Source: Microbotryomycetes sp. JL201 (lineage: Eukaryota; Basidiomycota; Microbotryomycetes). Taken from it: 64,000 bases of DNA. Of the stretch, positions 21,074 through 32,190 are shown piece after piece. The DNA lies in contig JAQYUZ010000015.1 in NCBI GenBank assembly GCA_033819885.1, forward strand, positions 124,001-188,000, given 5' to 3'. Under the pieces are notes generated by a model. It was not told the DNA's origin. It did not search any database and worked only from the letters and a program-made list of their open reading frames with translations. Position 1 is the first letter of the stretch. Each line of letters starts with the position of its first letter. Both the position numbers and the translations under genes were made by a program.

Positions 21074-21996
21074 TGCGGCAGCTCGCGAACCTCCTTCTCT
21101 ATCTCTGCTATCCTGCCTCCACGATACCTTGTAACCCAATGTTGCACCTTGCCTCCACCTCTTGCTTGGTCAATGTCTGTCCACATGTCATCTGGCACGA
21201 GCTCAAAGCCCGCTTTCTCTTGCACTCGCCGCGAAGCCTTGTTGCCAACGTAAGCAGAACACCAAATGTCTCTGGCGCCCAGCGCCGGAATCATAAAGTC
21301 GTGCAACAACGCCTTGAGCGCGTACGTTGTGATTTGTTGCCCTTGGTACGACGGTTTGATATAGTCTGCCGGTTCGAGACAGCATGAGAAGCGTTCTGAG
21401 CATTCTATTTCGATCAACTCACATCCTATGCACCAAGCCAAATTGGGATCCCCAACTCTTCTTTGATCGTTGACCGCTTTTTGCTTTGCTCTCTCTTCGA
21501 GGTCTGGCACGGTCTCGTACAACCAACGCCTGATTCCTATGTCTCCCAACCACTCTCCTTGACCTTTTTCCTGTTCTTCTTCGCTCTTGGCCAACCTGAT
21601 GTAGCTGATCGCACCGTTCGGAAACGCTTCACGCCACTCTTGCTCGTCATCATCCTTTTCGCCGTGTTTACCTAAAGCGCTCTCGTAAACTTCAAGCGCC
21701 TTTGTCCAAATGTCGTCATTGAACTGTTTCCAACCTTGAGCATCTTGGATGGTGTAGGGATATGGTGGGCCAGACAATGTCATTGCAATGGTAGGATCGC
21801 TCAACGTCTTTGCTTGCTCTGTGAATTCTTGAACGTCGTCCGAGTATGGAGGCAGAGTCAACGACAGGAATGGTAATGTTGGATGAGGAATGGGTAGGTA
21901 AGGTCGCGCGATGGGACATTGATCACTTGGAACGGTGAACTGCAAGTTGGTCAGACGAGAGATGCGCTGCTGCAAGCCGATCGAAGGTCCTTCCAT
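21070..21996 (-). CDS. GNAT-family N-acetyltransferase
   Basis: The ATG at 21996 begins MEGPSIGLQQRISRLTNLQF. The fold is the RimJ/RimL type: PFLSLTLPPYSDDVQEF, then TIAMTLSGPPYPYTIQDA, an acetyl-CoA-binding and strand region around LAWCIGYYIKPSYQGQQIT, then NKASRRVQEKAGFELVPDD, the typical last motif of this family. A 57-nt intron (gtgagttg...ccggcag) falls in the middle; because its length is a multiple of three and it has no stop, retaining it would insert 19 residues without breaking the frame. The substrate is unknown. The 3' end overlaps the M50B-like gene by four bases. Confidence 0.85.
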   Translation of the reverse strand: MEGPSIGLQQRISRLTNLQFTVPSDQCPIARPYLPIPHPTLPFLSLTLPPYSDDVQEFTEQAKTLSDPTIAMTLSGPPYPYTIQDAQGWKQFNDDIWTKALEVYESALGKHGEKDDDEQEWREAFPNGAISYIRLAKSEEEQEKGQGEWLGDIGIRRWLYETVPDLEERAKQKAVNDQRRVGDPNLAWCIGCELIEIECSERFSCCLEPADYIKPSYQGQQITTYALKALLHDFMIPALGARDIWCSAYVGNKASRRVQEKAGFELVPDDMWTDIDQARGGGKVQHWVTRYRGGRIAEIEKEVRELPH

Positions 21997-22317
21997 TGTG
22001 GTGCCTCGTGTATGTCTTTCTGAAAGAGGCTTGAAACGAGAAAGTACCGGTTTGTGGCCAAGTCAACTGTGCGCTTGACTCGAAACGGAGACCGCGCGGT
22101 GCGGTCAACCGGCGGATCTGCCGCGCTCAATTAAAGACCGCGTTCAGGGGACAACTCGCTCAAAATGCTCTACAGCAATGCACAAAGCAATCTCATGCGC
22201 AACGTAAGCGAAAGCCGCCATCGCGATTATGAAAGGAAGGCTAAGGATCACGTGACTTTTGAAAAGCTCTCCGAAAGACAGTCTTGTCTTGATACAACAT
22301 GTTTGAAAACAAGGTCT
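21997..22317. promoter_or_regulatory. Upstream region of the GNAT gene
   Basis: 321 bases upstream of the GNAT ATG and downstream of the hydrolase-like gene, both on the minus strand. It contains GATCACGTGAC (CACGTG at 22249-22254). No ORF with support. Confidence 0.35.
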
Positions 22318-23052
22318 TCACAATCCACTCCTATCGAGCCACGCCAGAAAACGCTGCCATGCCGCCTCATCTCGTCCGCCTTGCATCAGCGATACAAACC
22401 CGTCGTCTTCGCCTTCGTACCATTCTGATCCGAGTCGCGTCTCTTTGAGCGTATCAAGCTGATCGCCGAGCATTCCGACGGGAAAGTGAGGTTCGTAATT
22501 GAACGAAACGCCGGGTGGCAAATGCTTCAATGTGACCGGATTGTGCAGAAAGAGCCCGGACAATGGGTGAGAAGACACGTATGTTTCTGCCACAAGTGTA
22601 GACATTCCTGACGCCATCATTACGGGAGGAAACGGAGAGCTGGCACTGTTTCGAAGTACCTTGACGAGCTCTGAGGACCTCGACAGTTGGCAAGCTGCTG
22701 GGATCCGGAAAAAGTCAAAGACACGCACCAGACTCTAGCGTCCCCAAAGACGTCTTGTCCAGCTTTGCGTTGTCTGCTTCATGATCCAGTTCGATGACGA
22801 CAGATTCGAAGCCATGGTCTGCGGCGCGTTGCGTCCATGTATGCCAGCCTCTGCTCGCAATATGTTCAGTTTGGCACTGAGCGTACGCGATGTACCTGCT
22901 CACGAGACCGTGTCGATGCCCCGAATACCTACGAAAGCCAGTGGCAGGGCCAGTTGGCGCTCCGCCGTCGGTGAAGGCTTGACTACTGTGCACGTAGTTT
23001 TATATCTTTGCCCAATGGAGCGTAGCAGTCTTTGTCTTGAAGGTTGCAGCAT
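22318..23052 (-). CDS. Alpha/beta-hydrolase-like protein, mitochondrial-type leader
   Basis: Three exons. The ATG at 23052 opens a basic leader (MLQPSRQRLLRSIGQRYKTT) of the mitochondrial type. Then comes LPLAFVGIRGIDTV and, after a splice, RGWHTWTQRAADHGFESVV, where one expects a hydrophobic strand plus loop. After a second splice come ELVKVLRNSASSPFPPVMMA, SGMSTLVAETYVSSHPLSG and LFLHNPVTLKHLPPG. The MASGMSTLVA stretch sits where an alpha/beta hydrolase carries its nucleophile elbow. The pattern resembles the poorly studied fungal YDL057W-like group. No complete catalytic triad can be named. Confidence 0.6.
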
Positions 23053-23248
23053 AGCAGCGCAGTTGGCCAAGCGCGACGGTTGCAATGTCTCCTGTTCGCA
23101 AGCTGGCTCGGCGCCTTTCGCGCGGGTTCGACAACTTCCTTCGTCATAGCCAACGTGTCTCACCTACTCGACTCGACTGCACGCGCTCGCGCTTTATCAA
23201 CCCAGCGACAAGCTCCAACCCACGTGTCGCAATCTATCTTATGCAGTG

Positions 23249-24520
23249 ATGGCCCCGCCACCGTCATCACACCGAACTCACCGCGCCTCGACGCCGACCA
23301 TGGCAGCAGCAGCGGCACCGTCGCATGCACCAGCACATCATCAAATGCAGACGCAGCACGCCAGTACCAAGCGTCAGCAGCAGCAGGCTCACTCGCCGTC
23401 GCGGGCCATCAGCGGTTTGATTCACTTGCCCCAGTCACGCCAACAGGCGTCGCCGAGCCCTCGCAAGCGCACCAGCAAGCACAACAACAGTCAAACTGAA
23501 AAGGCTGCAGCCCGTGAGGCTTCTGCTTCCGCCAAAATGGGCAGTCTCGGCGACGACGACGTGCGACCGACGCCGGTGGAGAACGCGCACCAGTCTGCAC
23601 TACTGCCGCCGCAGCTGACGCCGCCAACGCATCTTCCTGGCGCTGCACCAGCGAGCACGCCGTCAGTGAACCCTGCCCCAGCTTCGGCAAAGGCAAAACG
23701 AACAAAAGGACGCAGCAGCAGTCGCCAATCGAGCCCGCCGCTCGCTTCTGCCTCTGCAGCGGCTCCGACGGCACCCGACACACGCACACACTCGGATTCG
23801 CAAGAGTACACGGGCTCGACTCAGCTTCATGCGTTCGACGCTCTCGCACCATCCTCGTCGAGCGACGAATGGGACATGCCCGCGATCGATTCGCTCGCCA
23901 TTGCTCAGCGTACCAGGGACGCCCTGACCTGGCAGCAGCAAGGATTGAGCAGGTCAAACAGCGGCAACAAGCGAGCTGCAGCCAAGTCTGCGCACAATAA
24001 ACAACGTCCGTCGGCACCAAGAGCCAGTGGCGATGTCGGCGCTGCGAAACCGTCCCGCAACATTGCAAACAGCAAGCCGCAGGCGGCACACCAGTCTTCC
24101 CACGCGTCATTCACCCAGGTTACCCATTCTCACGTCTCGTCTGCACTCACATGGCAGCAAGAGTTGTTGCAACAGTCCGACTCTGCCACGGCCCGCACGC
24201 CTGACTCGCACAAGGGCGTCTCTCCAGCCAAACAACGTCGTCAGCAACAGAAAGACCAAGAGACGTTTGGTCTAGGAGCGCTTGATCTCGCCACGAGCGA
24301 CGTGTCTGCTCATGTCACGCCGAAACAAATAAATACACAGCACGTCCAGAACACTTCCAAGCCCCGTCATGCCGCTGCAACACCCAAAGTAACGCCGTCC
24401 AAGCCGATTGAGGAACGATATGCCGGTCCGACATTCCACAACTCGCCGCTCGCGAGCAGTCTGCCTACACCAAGTTTTTTATTGCGCAAGAAGCAGGCTC
24501 TCGAAATGGCGCAGTCTTGA
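23249..24520 (+). CDS. PNRC-like disordered protein, probable decapping cofactor
   Basis: A single open frame of 423 residues, low in hydrophobics and rich in Gln, Ser, Pro, Ala and Lys, so largely disordered. Near the C-terminus is YAGPTFHNSPLASSLPTPSF, the motif that defines fungal PNRC-like proteins; in animals and yeast the related SLPxP motif binds the DCP1 EVH1 domain and stimulates mRNA decapping. Two copies of ALTWQQ (RTRDALTWQQQGLSRS and SSALTWQQELLQQS) form a second repeated short linear motif. The chosen start is the ATG at 23249; an AG just before it (atgcag) means an upstream exon is possible. The decapping role is inference from the motif. Confidence 0.7.
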   Translation: MAPPPSSHRTHRASTPTMAAAAAPSHAPAHHQMQTQHASTKRQQQQAHSPSRAISGLIHLPQSRQQASPSPRKRTSKHNNSQTEKAAAREASASAKMGSLGDDDVRPTPVENAHQSALLPPQLTPPTHLPGAAPASTPSVNPAPASAKAKRTKGRSSSRQSSPPLASASAAAPTAPDTRTHSDSQEYTGSTQLHAFDALAPSSSSDEWDMPAIDSLAIAQRTRDALTWQQQGLSRSNSGNKRAAAKSAHNKQRPSAPRASGDVGAAKPSRNIANSKPQAAHQSSHASFTQVTHSHVSSALTWQQELLQQSDSATARTPDSHKGVSPAKQRRQQQKDQETFGLGALDLATSDVSAHVTPKQINTQHVQNTSKPRHAAATPKVTPSKPIEERYAGPTFHNSPLASSLPTPSFLLRKKQALEMAQS

Positions 24521-25107
24521 TGATGTCAGTTTGCAGGCTCTAGTTTTGACGCACCGAATAGAATGTGGCTCACGCGATCAAAGAGCAGGTTCGCTTCTCT
24601 GCACGACCACGCCTTCCCAGGTTTTTGATCCGATTTTGCTTTGCCTCTTGGATTTGCGCCTCAAACAATTCCCTTTTCGGCTGTACCTTGTTGTCTCGCG
24701 CTATCGTCTCGGACTACCTTGTCGCGTCTTGCCGTTTCTCGGCCAACTGTTGTTCTCGTTTTTTCACCATTGTTGTGTTGGTACTGCCTGTCTCTCAGTA
24801 AATCATGGACGACATCTCAGTGTCGACATTGCCGTCATTCGACTATCTTTCCTTGATCGTTGTCACGCTCTCCAACTAGCCCGACAACTCCTCCTTGGCG
24901 TTTCTCAGGGGCATTCATCTGTGCCCTTCTCCACTTGACTCTCCCGCTAGCCACTGGTCTTCAACAGCAACTGTGTCTGATTGCAGCCAGTCTTCAACAG
25001 ACTGGATCATTCTCCGTAGCAGGGCACGAGCCGTAGCAATCTCTATTGTTGCAACACGCTCTTCTGCCCCCCCCCCCCCCAAAAAAAAAAATCCTCTGGA
25101 TTGCACC
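24521..25107. other. Convergent 3' region PNRC-like / BUD13
   Basis: 587 bases between the stops of two convergent genes, so mainly 3' untranslated sequence. An open frame runs through (24408-24938), but its translation has no protein-like features. It contains a C14A11 run at 25067-25091. Confidence 0.5.
25067..25091 (+). repeat. Homopolymer pair C14A11
   Basis: Fourteen C followed directly by eleven A on the plus strand, 17 bases beyond the BUD13 stop; BUD13 mRNA would carry it as U11G14 in its 3' region. It is likely to vary in length between strains or sequencing reads. Confidence 0.8.
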
Positions 25108-26543
25108 TCACATGTCTTCGGTCGAGTCAGCGTGCGCCGCAGCATTGTACACCGACCTCGAGTTGATCTTTTGCATGAGCTGCGACTCGAAGCCATTACT
25201 CTGTCATTTCAGAGCATCAGCAGTCCACGCTTTCGCAAGCCACGAGGTCAAACCAACTGACTCTGTCAACGCCATCCCACCTGTATCCAGGCATGATGCC
25301 GAAACGGTTCGGTGGCGGTGGCGGACCAGCGTACTTTGGAAACACAGGACCGCGTGTTTTCTTCTCCTTTTTTTTCTGTACGTAGTTATGGGTCAGCGAA
25401 AAGAACAGTGTCGCGTTATTGAAACAACAAGAATGCGCTGACCGTGAGAAAGTTTGCGGCTGGATCGTTCCAGCGTTCAATGTTGCGTTGCTCTTCGTTG
25501 AGATCTTGATCGTCGGCGTACCTAAATGACACACGCAACCATCAGCCCGCAACCTTGGATGTTGTAACACGATCGAATATGGACTGGCCTGGCGATGCCC
25601 TTTTGTTTAAGCCGCTCTGCTTCTCTCGCCTTTTCTTCCCTGTCACTTCTCTGAACCAAACCTTTGCCCCACTCCATCTTTTTCATCTGTTTCTCGAGGT
25701 CTTCCCTCTTGCGTTGAGCTTCCTCTGCCTTTCTGACTTTGAGGTCAATCTTTTTGCCTGATGCATCACGGTACACTGTCGCGTGAGGATCGGCTCCGTC
25801 ATCATCGTCGTCGGACCCTTGACCTCGATCTCGTCGAGCTTGTTTGATCGCTTCCAATTCTGCGTCCGCTTGAGCTTTCTTGCGTGCCAACTCGGCCTTT
25901 CGTCGCTCGTTCTCGGCTTTCAGCTGAGCGGCACTTTGCAATCCACCTCGAGGTGCTTCTGGTGCAGTTGACGGTGGTTGTTCGTCTTGTGTGATGCCGA
26001 CGATCGCAGGCGCTTCGTCGGCCGGTGGTGGCGGTGACGGCGACCGCTCGTACGTTGGCTCTGCCGGTCTGACCGTGGACCAACTCGTCGAAGCTTTCGC
26101 TCTGAATTGACCTCGTTTTTCCTCGACGACTGTCACCGTGCACGTCTGGGTCAGTTTTGAATCATGTCATCGAGAGAAGGGCTAGAGACACAACGCTATG
26201 CGCAAACGTCGCAGACCCAATATGACTTACCAGGTCTGTTTTCCTCGTCATCCTCGTCATCACGTTGTCTCGCCCATGCCATGCCATCGTCATCGTCAAT
26301 CACCAATCCGCTCGAGCCGCCAGTCGTCCCCGCCTCTCGGCCCGTGCCGTACTTGTCCAACGATCCACCGACAACACCACCATCACTCGAACCGACAAGC
26401 TTGCGCTTCTTCTTCTTGCGTCGTCCTTCTCCGTCGACGGCGGACGCGCCGCTCAAAGTGTCGGACGACGCAGACAGGATCGCATCACGTTTGACACCGC
26501 TCGACATGTACTTTTGAGCGAGGTACGCTTGCAAGTCAGACAT
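25108..26543 (-). CDS. BUD13: BUD13/CWC26, spliceosomal RES-complex subunit
   Basis: Bud13 joins Snu17 and Pml1 in the RES complex, which promotes splicing and nuclear retention of unspliced RNA. The ATG at 26543 gives [20 protein letters not shown], a basic KKKKRK patch, an acidic segment ([20 protein letters not shown]), a long charged helix with [20 protein letters not shown], then [19 protein letters not shown]. The conserved C-terminus is assembled from four exons: [47 protein letters not shown] and [17 protein letters not shown], ending STEDM. The intron before YADDQD (25522-25588) requires a GC donor (gccagt). Confidence 0.95.
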
Positions 26544-26708
26544 TGTCGCAGTCTCGGCCGGTCAGCGAGAACGCGTGGTGTGGATAAGCGTCAGAGAATC
26601 ACTCGACGGCGAGAGAGCTCGGCCTAGAATTAACATGCATCTTGCAAATACTGTTGAAAACGGTTTTGGTGTATTGAGATTCAAATGATCATGCCGTGGC
26701 TCAAATAC

Positions 26709-29077
26709 TCAGACTGCAAGCGGATCAGGTGAAGACGACCTGTCGCCACCGTCATCACTGCGCAGACAGCCTTTCCCATTTCTGCTCGATCGTCTCTGAC
26801 AAGACTTGCATGCGTCCGGACCACGATGACTTTTCCTTGACACGATCGTCTCGCCGACAGATGGCGTCACCGTCGGCTGCTTCCAAGCTTGTTTCTGCAA
26901 TTCTATAGATTTGAGAGCTCGATTGACGTCCCACCAATTCTCTGTTGTTCGACGAGTACGACGGGGTCGATTCCGTAGTTTTGGTTCGGCGATAGATTCT
27001 CTCGAGAAGATTGGATCCCCTCGCAACAATACGTCAGGACTTGATGGCGGTACGCTCTTGACACGAGCATCGAGTCTGTCCGGATCAGCGACTGTGCCCG
27101 CGTCTGGCTCGTACAATGTCTTTGGGATCGTGTCCGCCAGACGGTCGGTTGCGCTCGTGTGCTCGGCAAAGTCTTCATCCGAGTCTGGCACACGAAGCTT
27201 GTTCCTGAACGACGAGCTGCCTGAACGTTCTCTTTTGCGCTTAAGTGGCCTCACAGGCGATGCATCGACGTCTTGGTCGTCGTCGAATGCAGCTTTGCCC
27301 GAATCAAGGATTGGCCACACCGCGCCTTCTGGCTTGGTGTCTTGACGGCTCACCGAAGATCGGAATTCTGGAGGTGTGTCGACCGAGCCAGACAGTGGTG
27401 CGATCGCACGGTGGTCAGAGTCGGATCCGTCCGAGACAAGCGCTTCCGAGGCTTGTTCATCGGACCCAGTCGCCACGATCATGGCTGGAGCAGCGGTCAC
27501 AGAATAGTCTTGTATTGAGTTGACCTGTGGCGAGCCGCTTGAAGGCGATGACGTCCATGTTCGATGCCGTCTTTGACTCGGAGAAACAGGCAAATCAATT
27601 TTGAAAGACACGCGAGGCGCTAGGCAGTCGGCAGACGAGGTCCTCGTGGGCAGTACAGCAGCTCGAGACGCCATTGACGGTCCCGTCAATCCGAGGAGGA
27701 CTTGCTCCTGATCCGCAAGCCCATCCGTCTCGGTTTTCACTGGCGATGCTGGAGGGGAGGGTGCGTCCTGCCTGCCACAGGGCGTCCGATCTGGCACTGA
27801 CATTTTCAGTGTCAGATCCACCTGAACAGTCGTCTGCTCTTGAGCGACATGTGAGCTCGCCAGGTCAAGCGGTAATTCGACCGACGTCTGCGAGCAACCA
27901 GCAACGTCTTCGTCTACAAACGTGATCAAGTCTCGAGTGAAAGCTGCCATTAAATCTACAGGCGACTCGTTCTCGTCGTTCATGATGCATGAGAACATGG
28001 ATGACATGGTCTGTTGAGCGGGCGTCAAAGGCGTGTCGAGAGCGACGTCGATGGCAACCTGTTGTTCCGGAGTTTGAGCCCTCTGCGGTCGATCAAGGGC
28101 AGCGGCCTCAATAGGATCATCTGCAAGGTTGAACGGTAGCATGTCAGTGTACAAACATAATAAACGCAGGCACGTTCAAAGCCTACCATGTTTGATGCTC
28201 TGCTGCCGCTCAACTTCGACATCCTCCCTAACGATTGGCAGCTCTGCCGAGCCCTTGCCCAGCTCGAGGTCTATCAATGTTGGCTCGCTGTCAAGGTCAG
28301 GATCGGCCAAGGTCTTGTCCGGTAAGAGAGGCGAGGCACATATCGGTGAACTTGACAAGCGCTCAAGAGCGCTATTCATTTCCTGCCAAACACTTTCCAG
28401 TGAGGAGGGAGCCGATGGACGCTCGTGCAGAATTCTCGTCGGAGTACGATCATTGGCTTCGCGAACCGGCGAGGCGGTGTAAACCGTCGACGTCTCGAGC
28501 GAATGCGTCAAAGTCCCTTGTACTGAACCGACGACGTCATCATCTGGGCTTGCAAGATTCGAGCCTTGAACCCAGTGTTGCTTGTTGTAGACGAACGTTG
28601 CTTTCGGCGGTGTGATCCATGCGCTCCGGTCGACAGCTGTGGCGAACCTAACTCGCTTCTGGCCTGCTGCGTTGTGTGGCGTGGTTGCTACGATCGGCGA
28701 TAGCATATGCACATCATTGTGTCTTGGTGGTGACCGGGCTGTCGTGCGTGCGAGGTCGTTTGGCGGCGATGTCGATGGCGCGTGGGTTTGTTCACTCCTC
28801 AAGTCCCACGATCTAGGAATACCATACTTGGCGACGTGGTCCACGAGCGCAGGAGACACACCTGCAGATGACGCGTCAGTGCATGTGCCCAGAGGTGGAT
28901 CATGTCTCTCGGGTACTTGCCTGCGCTGATGGCGCCTGCCAAGTCCAACTGGCCAGCCTGCAACTGAACGAGCACACCTTGACGCGTCGTGAACGAGTGA
29001 GAGTCGAGTTTACATGCAATCTCGTACTTGCGCTTGTCTAGGGCAGTCGACCTTGCCGCCGTCGTCGTCGTCGCCAT
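26709..29077 (-). CDS. Large disordered protein with conserved N-terminus
   Basis: Three exons. The ATG at 29077 begins MATTTTAARSTALDKRKYEI and continues to RQGVLVQLQAGQLDLAGAIS, a compact helical region. A 59-nt intron (28862-28920) with a gcaagt donor leads to VSPALVDHVAKYGIPRSWDL. A second intron, near 28130-28187, joins SIKH to DDPIEAAALDRP. The remaining 600 or so residues are acidic and Ser/Thr/Pro-rich, with many S/T-P sites, a basic RPLKRKRERSGSSS patch (likely a nuclear signal), PRRTRRTTENWWDVNRALKS and a Cys pair in DACKSCQRRSS. It is probably a nuclear, phosphorylated protein. I do not recognise the family. Confidence 0.6.
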
Positions 29078-29394
29078 CGTCGTTGAGGATATTGCTGCGG
29101 ACGCACTGATCGCGACGGCTGCACGACGCGCTGAAGTGTGCGGCGCAGCACTGACGGGTACGCCCCATGCTACCAGGACTGGAGCAGTTGGGTGAGGCTC
29201 GACGGCCACGTACCAAGGCCTGAGCGTGACAGTCGCCAGCGTGACCAGTTGCGTCGCGTCGCGCGAAGCGGCAGGCAGAGGAGAGAAACCCGCGTGTCAA
29301 GAGCACACATGGCAAACAGTATCGTTCTCGCACCATCTCAAGAATCACTCTTCTCCCGCGCGTTGCATCACACATATACACACATGCATCTCGT
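29078..29394. other. Intergenic, no gene seen
   Basis: 317 bases upstream of the disordered-protein gene and downstream of the ELYS-like gene, both on the minus strand. Open frames here lack independent support. Confidence 0.4.
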
Positions 29395-32023
29395 TCAATC
29401 TTCTTCGTCTTCATCAACCACTCGCTTCGTCGACCTCGTCTTCCGTGCACTCTTGGTAGCCTTTGGGGCCACCGACACCATCGCGTCATGACCACCGTCA
29501 TCCTGGGCATCATCCTGCGTCGCCCTCAATCTTGAACTTCGTCTGACACTGCCGCGTGGTGTATCGTCCGCCGAAGCAATGGCACCGGCACCACCACGTT
29601 TCACCGTTGACCGCGCAGGTCGCGGCGTGACAGGCGGCTGAGTAGACGACATCCTCAAAGTCCGACGAGGTTTCGCCTTTGCAGCACTCGTCCCTTCGCT
29701 AGCGTCCGCCGACGTCCGTGTCCGTCTCGTTGTGGTCGCTGACTTGTGAGTCTCGGCCTGGTCGGCATCATCATCTTCATTGGCACTCGCGCCTTCTGCT
29801 TCGGATCCCGTCTCGATATCGTTCCCGTCCGGGAACGCTCCAGGTGGCAGCTTGCGCCCAGACGCCTCTTGCTTGGTCGTCCCCGATGCCATCGTATCCG
29901 AAACCCGTACGCCTGGCGCTCGAGGCTTGTCTTCGGGTTCAGTGCTGACGGCCCTCCGTTTGTCCTTGGCCGACAACTCCGCACTGCGGGACACGGTCCG
30001 CTTCTTGACGCTCATCGTGTCACGAGCTCTCACACTTTCTAGCGCGCCCGAGCCTTGTCGGTCTTTGTGAGAAGCTGGGGACACGTCCGCTTGTTTAAGC
30101 ACTTTCGATACTGCGGGATCTTGAGTCACTCTCCAACCGAACGCATCCGTCTCGCCGTTGTCGGCCACGCTATCCTGATCCATTTCGACGTCCTCCTCCT
30201 CTCCTCCTTGCAAAGGCCGTTGCAACGCTCGACCGTAATCCATACTGGCAGGCATTCTGACTGATCCAAAGCCGCTCAAAGTCGGTTTGGACTTGGGCGT
30301 GCTCGTCGCCGTCTCCGCCGCCACCGTCAGCTCTCTTGCTTCGCCAAACAAGCTTGACGTTGATGAGTTCTGTAGTAAGACAGGACCGTTTGATCGAGCA
30401 GGACTGCCCGCCAGTTGTGGTGCGCTCGCTTGAGACACCGCTGCTCTGGCCGGAGATTGTTTGATGGGGGACGCGCCATCTTTAAGAGCCTTGAAGATTG
30501 ACTTTTGTACGCCACCCAGGGCACTTCCATCGGTACTCGACACGAGTGGTTTTTCGCGACGCAGAAATGGGGAAGCTGACAGAGGTAGGTCCGCTGGTTT
30601 CGCAAGGACGGGAGCTGCTGCAGGTCTGGATCGGACGGACGCGAGTGATCTCGGCAAGACTGGACTGGCAGTTACGGGCGCTTGTTGCCAAGCCGGTTGC
30701 GTCAAATTGGAAAGAGATGGCATGGCTTTCGGTTGGGCTACGCTTGTCGCCACAGAGACGGTAAAGTCCTCAATCTCGAGTGCAAGGGCGTTGCGCTCAA
30801 CTTCGGTCAACGTCAAGTGCACAGCTTTGAGCAATCTTGTGCGTTCATCCGTTGCAGGAACGGTGTGCTTGGCTTGGTCCCAGAATTTGAGAGCGTCGAC
30901 TGGTTTCGATTCTGCTATCAATTTTGATAGACGCCAATCGACTGCAAGTGTCGCAGACACGTTGCTGGACGATGATGACAGACAGAAATCGTTGACCCAA
31001 TCGTTTTCTTGAGCGTTGAAAGGTTGAGCGAGCAAAGCCTTCAGGTGGTGAGGGACAGGCTTGAGCGAGTGATTTTCTGACGGGATGACGTTTGTGAGTT
31101 ACAGAGCGAACGGGCATGGCAAGATACTAGACTGACCGCCGAAGCAAGTCGAGAGCAGTGTGCGAACGAGCTTGCTGCGCTCGTCGTCGCTTTGCCACTT
31201 GCGTTGGAGTTGCCAGGCCTCTGACGCGCCGAGCTTGCGCAACGGGTCGCACAGAGCCTTGACGACGATATCGGCCTCGTCTACTGTATCTATCGCTACA
31301 CCGCTCAGTCTCCAAAATGACAAGACGAGCGATGCGCGCTCGTGAGCGTCGACAAGGGCAGAGCCGAGCACTTTGAACGTTTTTGCGACAAAGTCTGGAG
31401 TCAGGTGCGGATCTGTCAAAGCCTGGACGCCTCGTTTGTAGCTGCCCGAATCGAGCGCGAAGAATCCTTCGATGCCTCTGACGAATCCGGTCGGCAGCAA
31501 GAAATCTCGAGCGAACGCGGATCCGAGGTCGACTGCGCCGAGTGGTTGGCTCGGAATGCCGTCCCGGGTCGCGCTCGCGAGCCGTGTGTCTGCTAGGACG
31601 AGGTAAAAAATGATGCAGTGTGCCTGTAAACTTGAAGGAGATGATAGCAGCTGGAACAAGAGGTTGTTGAGCGCCGATGCCGACGGCGGCGGGTACACGC
31701 TCGGGCCTGAACAAGGATTGTCAGAGAGACGAGACTGCGTGAAATGACGCAGGTGTGTGGGCGCGACGCTTACCGTCGATGCCGATGAGCTGCAAGAGTT
31801 CGTCAATGAACAAGCGGCCGTCTGCTCCGTGCTGCCGATGATGCTTGACGCGCTGCACTTTGTCGAAAGACCAGGCGAACATGGATGGATCTGTGATTGT
31901 TGCAAAGTATGGCGCGAGCTGTGTGAGCAAGGCGTGGTCGGTCTCGCCCGCGCCGAGCACATTGTCGTCGTCGTCGACCATGGCCGGATGTGTGTGATTG
32001 ACGAGCACGAACGAGTCCTGCAT
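29395..32023 (-). CDS. ELYS-like nuclear pore assembly protein
   Basis: The ATG at 32023 starts MQDSFVLVNHTHPAMVDDDD. Three exons give a helical ELYS-type domain over roughly the first 400 residues: LAPYFATITDPSMFAWSFDK, LFQLLSSPSSLQAHCIIFYL, LPTGFVRGIEGFFALDSGSY, ALTDPHLTPDFVAKTFKVLG and WQSDDERSKLVRTLLSTCFG. In animals ELYS brings the Y-complex to chromatin; fungi have shorter versions. The C-terminal half is disordered, Ser/Pro-rich with many basic clusters (KKRTVSRSAELSAKDKRR; KATKSARKTRSTKR) and ends in an acidic VVDEDEED. The basic tail could contact DNA, as the ELYS AT-hook region does, but no canonical AT-hook is visible. Confidence 0.75.
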
Positions 32024-32190
32024 GTCGCGGACGGGTGCTCGTGTCTGCGAGACTGTCCGCGTATTCCTTTTTTTTTTTCTTTGTTTGATCGGTGGTGCGG
32101 GTCACGAGAGCAGATGAGCGTGTCCGCAGCGCAGCAAGGCCAACGACGGATTGCGGGTTTTCATCGTCATCCGCAAACCGCTACGACGAG

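Noticed and set aside
23409-24110. Minus-strand open frame of 233 codons
   Set aside because: It lies antisense to the PNRC-like gene and is a by-product of its Gln/Ser/Ala-rich codons.
24408-24938. Plus-strand frame of 176 codons after the PNRC-like gene
   Set aside because: It overlaps the end of that gene in another frame and its translation lacks protein-like organisation.
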